From the NCBI RefSeq assembly GCF_026151205.1, contig NC_087073.1, positions 1,764,001 to 1,816,000 of the forward strand: a DNA stretch of 52,000 nt, written 5' to 3'. The notes below the pieces were generated by a model. The model was not told the DNA's origin. It worked only from the letters and a program-made list of their open reading frames with translations, and ran no database searches. The position numbers and the translations under genes are program-made. Source of the DNA: Bolinopsis microptera (taxonomy: Eukaryota; Ctenophora; Tentaculata; Lobata; Bolinopsidae). Of the stretch, positions 21,372 to 30,500 are shown piece by piece (position 1 is the first letter of the stretch; each line of letters opens with the position of its first letter).

Positions 21372-24300
21372 ACAATTTTCCCAAAAAAAAATAAATTTAT
21401 TTTTACTAACCCCCAACCCGTAACCCGATTGGGGGGGAATCGTTCCCCGGGGCGCGACCCTCTGTTCCCCACAGCCCAATTTGGGGGGTTTTGGACAAAA
21501 TTTTGCTGGGCGGACAGGGGGTCGTTTTTTGGGGCCCTCTGTCCGAAAATTTTAGATCTTTTTAATTTTTTTGGGTTTCCAAATTTGTATTTCACAAACT
21601 CCCGGGGGAATTTTTGTTGGGCGTTTTTCTTCCCCCCTTTTTCGAAAAGCTGAAAATTTTATCCCTTAATTGATCCACGATACGTGTTGACAAAAATTTA
21701 AGGACCGGGTTGTGCTAGCCCCTACACTAAACAAGCTGTCGTCCACAAAACCCCCCGGACAAAACCTACCTGAAGGGACATATTTGGTATAGCCAAAACC
21801 GTTTTGGGGATCATTAAACCCCAATCCCCAAAGGCAACCCAAATTTCAGTAAACAGAACCCCGATCTGGGAGCAAACAGACCCAGGGGGATCTGGGGAAA
21901 AGCTACCTTCCTGCCCCAAAATAAAAATCCTCTCTCCCCGAAAAACCCGTCCCAAAGATGCTCTGGGACTCGGTTTGGGAACCCAACAGACCGTTTGTTC
22001 ATTCCCCCTTTTTTTGGGGGCTCCTAAGAACCCCAAAATCCTTAATTTTTGGGGGCCCCGGAGCAATTTCCCTGTCAACGCCCAACGGTACCTTCAAATC
22101 CGCACCTAATCTCTTCCATCAGCTCTTCACAGTCCACGGACTCTTCCCTGACGGCTGGCACCTCCCCTCTTCTAAGGACTCATTCCTGGAAAATCGACGA
22201 CCCTCTACCGCAACAGTTCGAGGAGATAGACACCTGGGCTTCTGAGGCCCTTGGGGCTACCAACCACAATACATTCTCATGGACTACGAGCTCGCCATTC
22301 ACAACGCAGTTGCTTCATGCCTGCCTGCCTAGGTCGAAAATAAACTAGTAGTACACTATGGCTCAGATCATATCTCAAATTGGCAATGTTACGTATGCAA
22401 ATTAACAGTTCAGATCACGTCTCTAATTGGAAATGTGTTGTATTGAAATCAGATCACAATTTCGGACAAATGTCGTTTTTTCTGGTACCCTGAGTCGGAC
22501 AGATGTCGCTGTCGGACAGATGTCGCTGACAGGAGTCGTGTTACCCAGTAACCCTAACCCTGACCCCTAACCCTGACCCCTGACCCTAACCCTAACCCTA
22601 ACCCTAACCCTAACCCTAACCCTAACCCTAACCCTAACCCTGACCCTGACCCTGACCCTAACCCTGACCCTAACCCCTAACCCTGACCCTAACCCTGACC
22701 CTAACCCTGACCCTAACCCTGACCCTAACCCTGACCCTACCCCTGACCCTAACCCTGACCCTAACCCTGACCCTAACCCTGACCCTAACCCTAACCCTTA
22801 CCCTAACCCTTACCCTAACCCTGAATTGACCCCAGTGTAAATTACATGGGGGGGTCAATTGTCGGGGGTAGATTGCATCAGGGGGGTCATTTGTCGGAGG
22901 GGGGGGGGGGGGGGGAGGGGGGTCAATAGTTGCGGTACCGTACTATATAAGTATATAGCGTACTATACCCTCTCATTTGGAGATTCAGTGCCATGGTTGT
23001 CAGCTTTTTATCAACTCCGGCCAATTTCTTGACTGCGCTAATCAACTCGGTTTTATTGACTTTTTAGTTTTGGTGCCAAATAAGCAAAATTCCAAATAAC
23101 TTTAAGAACTTAAAAGAAAGATAAAAGAAAACCTGCCAATTTATAAATTTAACGATGCCATAATAAGATATAGCCATTATAATAATCTATTTGGCATGGA
23201 TTGATAATTTTATAACAAATCCTGCCAAAGTTAATGGAAAACCTGCCGATTTAACTTTATCACTGCCGTAATCTATCCGGCAAGGATTGATAATTTTATA
23301 AAAAATCCTGCAAGTTAATGGAAAACCTGCCGATTTAACTTTATCCACTGCCGTAATCCATCCGGAAAGGATTGATAATTTTATAGCAAATCCTGCCAAG
23401 TTAATAGAAAACCTGCCAAATAACAAATACCTGCGCTGTTGATGCAGGATCACTAGTTAATTAGGCAGGTTTTGACATAAAAAATTAAGAGAAAACCTGC
23501 GGATTTAGTGTAATATACTGCTGATCTGGACAGGGGTAAATTAGATTACTAGGCAGGAGTGGTAATTTCGCAGTCTTCCGCTATTAACTGGGCAGGTTTT
23601 AGGTTAAATTCGCAGTGGCAATGGCTGGAAGGGGCCTGTGTTACTCTAGTGGTTGCCACATGACAGCTTACCTAACTGCTATCGGACAGCGCACTTTTGT
23701 TTCATAAATCACATACAGTACTCCATAAATATTAAATTCCTTTATAAAAGTAATGCCTTTGCGGTAGATAACCCTCAATAACCAGATTTAACGAGGTTAA
23801 CTAATTACTCACAACTACATTACCCGTCAATGACCAGGTTTATTTTACCGTCCGTGTACATAGCCTTCCTCTGCGGCTCACTAAAGGGAACCAGGACTAT
23901 TGTAGCCTGCTACGACAAGAACCTCCTCATGTGTCTCACCATTCTCGGGCCTCATCCAGGTCAGTGCTACCTTATATGGTAGTGTTACCATAGTTACAAT
24001 ACCATATAAGGTCATGTGTAACTATTGTCGGGCCTTATCCAGGTTAGTAATAAATAATTAAACTTAATGTGTATACTGTGTAGAAGTGCCCCTGATAATA
24101 CCAACTTCAGTTGGCTGGTTGCTAAGCACAGCGTTCCCCCTGGATACCTTCCTGTTAGTCGCCCTACAGCTGACCCTAGTTCTAGCTTACTCCGCAATCG
24201 TTTGGACCTTGATCAGGAAGTACAGGAGCAGTAAGGTAGTTAAATCTCCGGGCCCCTCCACTCCGCAACTACCCAGAACTCCGCAGCAACAGAGAAATGA

Positions 24301-25561
24301 GAGCTATCTTCACAGAGCTAGTACCAGGTTAGTAACGTAATACCTTATATGGTAGTGTTGCCATAGTTACATTACTCAGCACCAGATTACAGCAAGGGAA
24401 TATAGCAAAACTAACAAACTTAGTCGATAGTGTCAATCCACGAGCGCAATTAGTGAAAGCTCAATAAATTAATGATATTCAGTCAAAATGACACTTAAAT
24501 TCGTTAAATATCCTGATCTAGGGCTAAATCCCACTAACAACCCTCCCTTGCAGTGTGTCTGTCTTGTATCATAACGGGTGGTTGACAATTGACCCCCGAC
24601 AATTGAGCGTGACCGTGACCGTGACCGTGACCGTGACCCTGAACCAGGTCCCTGACCCTGACCCAGGACCCTAACCATAACCCTAACAATAACCCTGACC
24701 CTGACCCTGAACCAGGTCCCTGACCCTGACCCTGACCCAGGACCCTAACCATAACCCTAACCCTGACCAGGACCCTAACATTGACCCTGACCCAGGACCC
24801 TAACCCTCACCCTAACCTAAACCCTAACACTAACGCTGACCCAGGACCCTAACCCTGACCCTGACCCAGGTCCCTGACCCTGACCCTGACCCTGACCCTG
24901 ACCCTGACCCTGACCCTGACCCTGACCCTGACCCTGACCCTGACCCTGACCCTGACCCTGACCCTGACCCTGACCCTGACCCTGACCCTGACCCAGGACC
25001 CTAACCCTAACCCTAACACTAACGCTGACCCAGGACCCTAACCCTGACCCTGACCCAGGACCCTGACCCAGGACCCTGACCCTGACCTGATCAATTGAGG
25101 TCCCAGTGTAATTACATGGGGGTCAATTGTCGGGGGGTCAATTGTCGGGGGGTCAATTGTCGCGGTACCATCGTAACCTCCCTCCCTGCCTCAGATCAGC
25201 TGAGATGATGGTTGCAGTGTGTCTGTCTTGTATCGTAACCTCACTCCCTGCCTCGCTCTACAACCTCATTTCCTATCTGTTCGGGAGTTACAGTCCTGTT
25301 ATTGCTGCACTGGACCAGTCTGGTGCCTACAAGTGGATCATGTGGTCTTATCATATCAGGTTAGTGGTTGTGTTATTCCTTGACTAGAGTAGGTACTTTG
25401 TGTTATGATACTTCAAAACCACAGACTCGCCCGGAACCTAATTAGGTTTTAGTAATATCTACAACTTTTACAGCCCTGCAATAAATCCTATGATCTACGC
25501 GTACTTCAACACACATCTACTCACGGAACTAAAGTACCTCATCATATGCAAACGCAGGTAA
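15023..25561 (+). CDS. Class A (rhodopsin-like) GPCR, multi-exon, TM2-TM3 not found
   Basis: Exons with matching phases: 15023-15157 (45-residue extracellular N-terminus, ends phase 0), 16120-16208 (TM1, FVPGVLLNVGTVVAILRKK), 23838-23959 (TM4 and start of extracellular loop 2), 24084-24327 (TM5, FPLDTFLLVALQLTLVLAYS, plus intracellular loop 3), 25195-25359 (TM6 and third extracellular loop) and 25474-25557 (TM7 with NPMIY, the NPxxY motif). TAA follows at 25559-25561 if exon 6 is not spliced. If its GTAATG donor is used, a last exon at 27177-27213 (acceptor TTTTCAG) would add a short tail ending TAA. TM2, TM3 and the DRY-type motif are not visible. They should lie in 16209-23837, most of which is poor sequence, so the gene is incomplete here, not necessarily defective. 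Ligand unknown; no closer family can be named. Confidence 0.75.
15158..16008 (+). repeat. Minisatellite built on the receptor exon 1 donor
   Basis: Exon 1 ends TGGTGG|GTAAGTTACAATAG. The following units repeat GGTGAGTTACAATAGTGGG, then CC and a poly-G run (15205, 15897 and 15965), so each unit repeats a donor-like GTGAGT. The array is split by a 592-bp TIR element at 15269-15860. Confidence 0.85.
15269..15860. mobile_element. 592-bp TIR element with three GC-rich stem-loops
   Basis: The ends are a 15-bp inverted repeat, CCCCACATCCAGAAA at 15269-15283 and its exact reverse complement at 15846-15860. TGGGGG flanks both sides (15263-15268 and 15861-15866). This could be a target duplication, but the surroundings are repetitive. 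Inside, at about 15417-15500, are three consecutive hairpins with CGAAG- or GCAG-type loops (CTGGGGGTGCAGCCCCCAG, AGGGGCGAAGCCCCT, GGGGGGCGCAGCCCCCC). No transposase frame is present, so it is a non-autonomous element of unknown family. Confidence 0.75.
16202..16735 (+). repeat. Minisatellite starting at the receptor exon 2 donor
   Basis: Exon 2 ends TCCAACAG|GTGCCTAACTG. The array directly after it repeats GGTAACAG|GTGCCTAACTG in about eight 31-bp units. It then changes to units of about 35 bp, TGTTCAGGTACACTGTATTG followed by TAACTATGGTAACAC. Every early unit recreates AACAG|GTGCCT. Confidence 0.9.
16736..22069. other. Low-quality sequence: degraded array, poly-G and homopolymer noise
   Basis: From about 16730 the clean tandem array turns into the same units with expanded homopolymers and random indels. 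It is followed by about 1.4 kb of almost pure G (18000-19400) and then AT-rich sequence with doubled and tripled bases throughout. A C tract lies at 21341-21371. This is what uncorrected long-read gap filling looks like. Any gene here, including the missing receptor exon(s), would be unreadable. Long Gly-rich or Pro-rich frames over the G tract are not genes. Confidence 0.7.
22070..22348 (+). pseudogene. MULE-type transposase fragment, frameshifted
   Basis: Short blocks in alternating frames match the Mutator-like transposase core. In frame of 22078: NGTFKSAPNLFHQLFTVHG then FPDGWHLP. In the next frame: GLIPGKSTTLYR, then FEEIDTWASEAL. In the third frame: QPQYILMDYELAIHNAV before TAG. The usual DGTFK Asp reads Asn here, and the second Asp (ILMDYE) is present. 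Frame changes every 10-40 codons mean it is not functional as written. Part of the breakage may be sequencing error, because the fragment adjoins the poor region. Family assignment rests on motif memory. Confidence 0.6.
22490..22935 (+). mobile_element. Telomere-like (CCCTAA/CCCTGA) array with flanking repeats, copy 1
   Basis: The array of CCCTAACCCTGA-type units is at about 22547-22823. Left flank: GGTACCCTGAGTCGGACAGA with two GTCGGACAGATGTCGCT units. Right flank: CCAGTGTAAATTACATGGGG, GGTCAATTGTCGGGGG and a final GCGGTACC-like end near 22935. The right flank closely matches that of copy 2 (25098-25172), so the array travels with defined ends. Confidence 0.7.
22936..23837. other. Intron sequence with 85-bp tandem repeat
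   Basis: Three copies of an 85-86-bp unit (starts at 23198, 23284 and 23369, each beginning GGATTGATAATTTTATA) are rich in AAACCTGCC. Further AACCTGCC/GGCAGGTT words continue to about 23610. No exon was found. Confidence 0.7.
23969..24012. repeat. Short inverted repeat (ACCTTATATGGTA arms) between two donor copies
   Basis: ACCTTATATGGTA at 23969-23981 pairs with TACCATATAAGGT at 24000-24012. It sits between the real exon end CTCGGGCCTCATCCAG|GTCAGT and a diverged second copy GTCGGGCCTTATCCAG|GTTAGT (24028-24050). A similar element is at 24342-24375 and at 4141-4175. Confidence 0.8.
24552..25194 (+). mobile_element. Telomere-like array with inverted ends inside a duplicated exon segment, copy 2
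   Basis: The inverted ends are GACAATTGACCCCCGACAAT (from about 24580) and its counterpart GTCAATTGTCGGGGGGTC (to about 25165, closing with CGCGGTACC). Between them are CCCTGA, CCCTAA, GACCGT and CAGGACCCTAA units. The flanks are halves of a duplicate of the TM6 exon: GCAGTGTGTCTGTCTTGTAT at 24552-24571 and GTAACCTCCCTCCCTGCCTC at 25173-25192. The intact order occurs within the exon at about 25216-25255. Confidence 0.75.
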
Positions 25562-27176
25562 TGGTAGGCCCACAGTCCACACGCTGGGGCTGTTACAGTT
25601 AACCCAAGATGTTTGTTTACATTTTTAAATTGAGCGACCATCCACAAAAGAAAAGCGGCCGCATTTTTGGTTAGTAGTTCTTGTCAACCGAACGAATCGA
25701 GCCATTGTACGTCAATTGAGGTCTGATTAAAGGCCTTTAACTGATATAAAATCTAGAGAGGATATATGGGAGATGGTAATGAAGTAGAGTGGAGGTGAGT
25801 GTGCTTAGCACTAAGCTGCCTGCTACACAGCCACGTGTTAACAATTGTAGTAGTAGTAGTAGTAAGCTGTGATCAATTATCATGATTTTTTCCGCTAAGC
25901 TATCTTTACTTTTAAATTAGATACAGTTAATTATATAAAGTAATTATAACGAACAGCTGCACATTGGGGAATAAAATTGTACATCCCTTCTCCCCATCCC
26001 CCATCTTAACTCTGAGACAGTATTCTAGTCCCCCTCCCCCTCCACCCCCACCCCAGCTACGTAGCCAGCAATGAGGAAGGGCAGACGAAGCTTCCCTTAA
26101 CGATAGCCTTGCTTGCCCTGAGAAAACATAATGTCTCAATTGCCTTAAAATGCTTAAATTTTCTAAAAATTACAATTCTCGGGGAGAGATATTCCTAAAA
26201 GGTGCAGTTATGATAGCGGGTCAGCGAGTGGAACCCAGATATAGAGGCTAATTGTACGTCACTGATTGGTGACGTGATCTGACCCCTCTTTGAGGGCCGA
26301 ATCAGTTTCCGGTCTTGTAAATTATACCCCATGTCTATCATAATTCCTACTTTCTGAAATAACTCTGAAAGCTTGATTACTTGATTCAATTTTTATCCAA
26401 TTATCCTCTTAATTCTGTGTGATTATTTTCCAGTCACGCCCATCTGTCCTGTCATAATATGTAACTCTAAATTCATCAATTTTTTCCCTACTCTTGCCGA
26501 AGGCAAAAAGATCGTAGGGAATAAGTAATCGGGTTTGGATATATGAGGTGGCCCGACGGTCCTACGGTGACGACAAAAGTCTGCTCCTTCGCAATATAGA
26601 CCATTCCACTATAATTATGTGTATTGGAAGCGTCTGTTATGCTGCGCGCGACGCTAGCCATGTGTTAATTAATTACAGTTAAGTTCCTCCTTCGCAAAGT
26701 TATTTTCCGCAATTTTCTGCATTCATTTATTGTTGATGTGCGCGGCGCTACATTGGTCAAATTAAATCGTCAATTTTTACCATGCGCGAATCCCACTCAT
26801 TTATTAAAAACATAGTATAATGTAAATATGTTGCACTTTTTCCTGTCACACTTTTCACTCGAAAGAATTAATGGTACAAGATACAAGAAATTCTTGTTGT
26901 ATTTACACAGTATTTTTCTCTATTCTGGTAAAACCAGTCTTGTCTTCTGCCGCATAGTCAGCAATGAGGCAGAACAGGCAAAGCATTCCCTAATGATAGC
27001 CTAGCCTGCCCCGAGAATATTTCCCAAAAGCCCCCCCCCCCTCCTCCTCCCTCAACAGGGCCTGGCAGTAAATCCTGGCTACGTGGCTTCCTCTCACAAT
27101 CCTTGTCTTTTGAGACAGTGTTCAGGTCACCCCTCCCCCCAGTGTTCAAGTTAATTACTAATCTCTTTATTTTCAG
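25562..27176. other. Intergenic or intronic, with diverged repeat pair
   Basis: No convincing exon is seen on either strand. CAGCAATGAGG followed by a related block of about 70 bp, including TAACGATAGCC or TAATGATAGCC, occurs at 26066-26130 and 26961-27025. GAGACAGT with a C-rich tract is associated with both in different order, so these are two rearranged copies of one element. The missing C-terminal exon(s) of CIP2A could be here or nearer the window start but were not found. Confidence 0.5.
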
Positions 27177-27559
27177 TCCCAGGATCTTGAACAAACCATC
27201 AAAGATTCATTAATGAGACAAAGCAAATGTGAAATGGAACAAAAACACAGACTCGAACAAGGACTTCCTTTAAACAAATCAGTTAAAATACTGTATCCAT
27301 AGGTGCAATGAACGATCTGTTATTTTGATTCTTGAAGTGCGTTGGAATAATGAAACGAGCTGATTAAATGTGAAGCATGTAGAAAGCTGTGGATATTAAT
27401 TAGCATCATCACCATGGTTACCAAACAACGCAGCGTCAGCGGAATTGTATAGGAAATGTAGCAAGAATAAAATTAAAATAAAATATAATTAAGATCATGT
27501 GATTGGAACGATTAATAATTTCTCTTAAAATAAACTATAACATAAAGTAAGTAACTCAC

Positions 27560-30500
27560 TTAAGTATAGGTTATCCTTCTCCTCCAGCTTCGTTACCACT
27601 TTCTGTTTCTCTTTTTGTAAAACTTGCACTTGTGTCACATCACTGGAGTCTTAGTTTTAGCAAAGACTTTTACTCACAATTCAATTGACTGTAATATTCC
27701 TACAATTTATCAGCATCATTTAAAAATATGACAATTAAATGATTTTAAATTTCCCAAGAACAATGTGTTTTATTACCTTTCATGTTGGCTCTTCAGAGTT
27801 TCGTTGTGTACGCGTAATATATCCACTTCTTCTTTCAACCCTTCTAGTTTATCTGTCAAGTCACTGAAAACAGTAATTAATGATTGTTTGATTGGGGACT
27901 GACCCGTAGTACCAGTCAATGTTTACTCAAAAATACATATAATTACTGTAATAAGTATATTCATCCCCGCTGGGCACGCAAATTATATGTAATCGAATTC
28001 AAAACGTTTAAATTCAAATTTCATCGGTTGATTCTAATGGCTCTGATCCAAGATAACTGACCCAACTACAGCAAAACCCCGATTTACCGCGGAGTTTGGG
28101 TAAAGGAAACATCCGCGGTAAATTGGGTTTTGCTGTATTACCATATAACAAGGTGTCACCACCTGTTACCATGGTGACCCAACTATTACCATAACACAAG
28201 GTGTCACCCACATGTTACCATGGTGACCCAACTATTACCATAACACCCACCTGTTACCATGGTGACCCAACTATTACCATAACACCCACATGTTATCATG
28301 GTGACCCAACTATTACCATAACACAAGGTGCCACCCACCTGTTACAATGATGACCCAAATATTACCATAACACAAGGTGTCACCCACATGTTACCATGGT
28401 GACCCAACTATTACCATAACACCCACCTGTTACCATGGTGACCCAACTATTACCATAACACCCACATGTTATCATGGTGACCCAACTATTACCATAACAC
28501 CCACATGTTACCATGGTGACCCAACTATTACCATAACACCCACATGTTACCATGGTGACCCAACTATTACCATAACACCCACATGTTACCATGGTGACAG
28601 AACTATTACCATAATACAAGGTGTCACCCACATGTTACCATGGTGACCCAACTATTACCATAACACAAGGTGTCACCCACATGTTACCATGGTGACCCAA
28701 CTATTACCATAACACCCACCTGTTACCATGGTGACCCAACTATTACCATAACACAAGGTGTCACCCACATGTTACCATGGTGACCCAACTATTACCATAA
28801 CACCCACATGTTATCATGGTGACCCAACTATTACCATAACACCCACCTGTTACCATGGTGACCCAACTATTACCATAACACCCACATGTTATCATGGTGA
28901 CCCAACTATTACCATAACACCCACATGTTACCATGGTGAACCAACTATTACCATAACACCCACCTGTTACCATGGTGACCCAACTATTACCATAACACCC
29001 ACATGTTACCATGGTGAACCAACTATTACCATAACACCCACATGTTACCATGGTGACAGAACTATTACCATAACACAAGGTGTCACCCACCTGTTACCAT
29101 GGTGACCCAACTATTACCATAACACCCACATGTTACCATGGTGACGCCACTATTACCATAACACCCACCTATTAAGGGATGCAGCTACAGTGTATTTATC
29201 CTTGAGCACGTTCAGTTGATCGCAGGTTATTGCGTACTTCTCTTGATACTTTGTACTTTCAGTTAACTCAACTCTCAATATCTCAACCTGGAATGTAAAA
29301 CTAGAATTACCAAATCAAGTGCACTAAGATGTACAACCAGTTTGGTGAGACCTACCTATGTGACCTACCTTTGTGACCTACCTTTATGACCTACCTATGT
29401 GACCTACCTTTGTGACTTACCTTTATGACCTACTTATGTGACCTCCCTATGTGACCTATCTTTGTGACCTACCTATGTGACCTACCTATGTGACCTACAT
29501 ATGTGACCTACCTATGTGACCTACCTATGTGACCTACCTATGTGACCTACCTGTGTGGCCTACCTATGTGACCTACATATGTGACCTATCTTTGTGACCT
29601 ACCTATGTGACCTACCTATGTGACCTACATATGTGACCTACCTATGTGACCTACCTATGTGACCTACCTATGTGACCTACCTATGTGACCTACATATGTG
29701 ACCTACCTATGTGACCTACATATGTGACCTACCTATGTGACCTACCTATGTGACCTACCTATGTGACCTACCTGTGTGGCCTACCTATGTGACCTACATA
29801 TGTGACCTATCTTTGTGACCTACCTATGTGACCTACCTATGTGACCTACATATGTGACCTACCTATGTGACCTACCTATGTGACCTACCTGTGTGACCTA
29901 CCTGTGTGACCTACCTATGTGACCTACCTATGTGACCTACCTATGTGACCTACCTATGTGACCTACCTATGTGACCTACCTATGTGACCTACCTGTGTGG
30001 CTTATGTGAGTGATCAGAAATACTTGTATATCTGGTAGGTAATAGCAGATAGGAGATTAGTCTAAAAGATTAACATGACGTTAAGGACAAGATTAATTAG
30101 CTGAACAAGTAGAGATACCTCGGAAAGAAGCTCGTTTTTCTCATTCAGTAATTTGCACATCTCCTCTCTCCTTGAGTCACCCTCCAATTCAGACTCCTGT
30201 AACATTGCTCTGTACTTCTCACACTCCCTCTCTGCTTGCGCTACCCTGGGGAGGAGTTACACTGTTAACATTGCATTTTTTAGTAGCAATTTTGGGAAAA
30301 AGTTAGGCACAAGTGCTGGTAGCAAGCGTATTACGTAATGTTACCGGCAGCACCCTTGTAATTAGTGTGATATCATTTTCCGGAAGCTATATTGGATGTA
30401 ACCTTATTATTACGTCATGTTCATTGTTCATGATACTCTTACGTCTCGATCTTACCAGATTAGAGTGGGTCATTGTGAAACAATAACAATGTTGGCTGTA

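Noticed and set aside
22670-22858. VRVRVR-type frame on the minus strand
   Set aside because: Translation of the CCCTAA/CCCTGA array; the same for 37147-37426 and 24534-24752.
26195-26389. 64-codon minus-strand frame as a CIP2A C-terminal exon
   Set aside because: No heptad pattern, no match to the expected C-terminal end and no fitting splice phase.
27177-27300. Alternative frame SQDLEQTIKDSLMRQ in the possible last receptor exon
   Set aside because: It needs phase 0, while the previous exon ends in phase 2. It was not used, though its coding-like look means it could belong to another transcript.
28138-29168. CRISPR-like array
   Set aside because: Units are contiguous with no unique spacers, the host is an animal, and the array is an intronic minisatellite. 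The same applies to 43442-44727.
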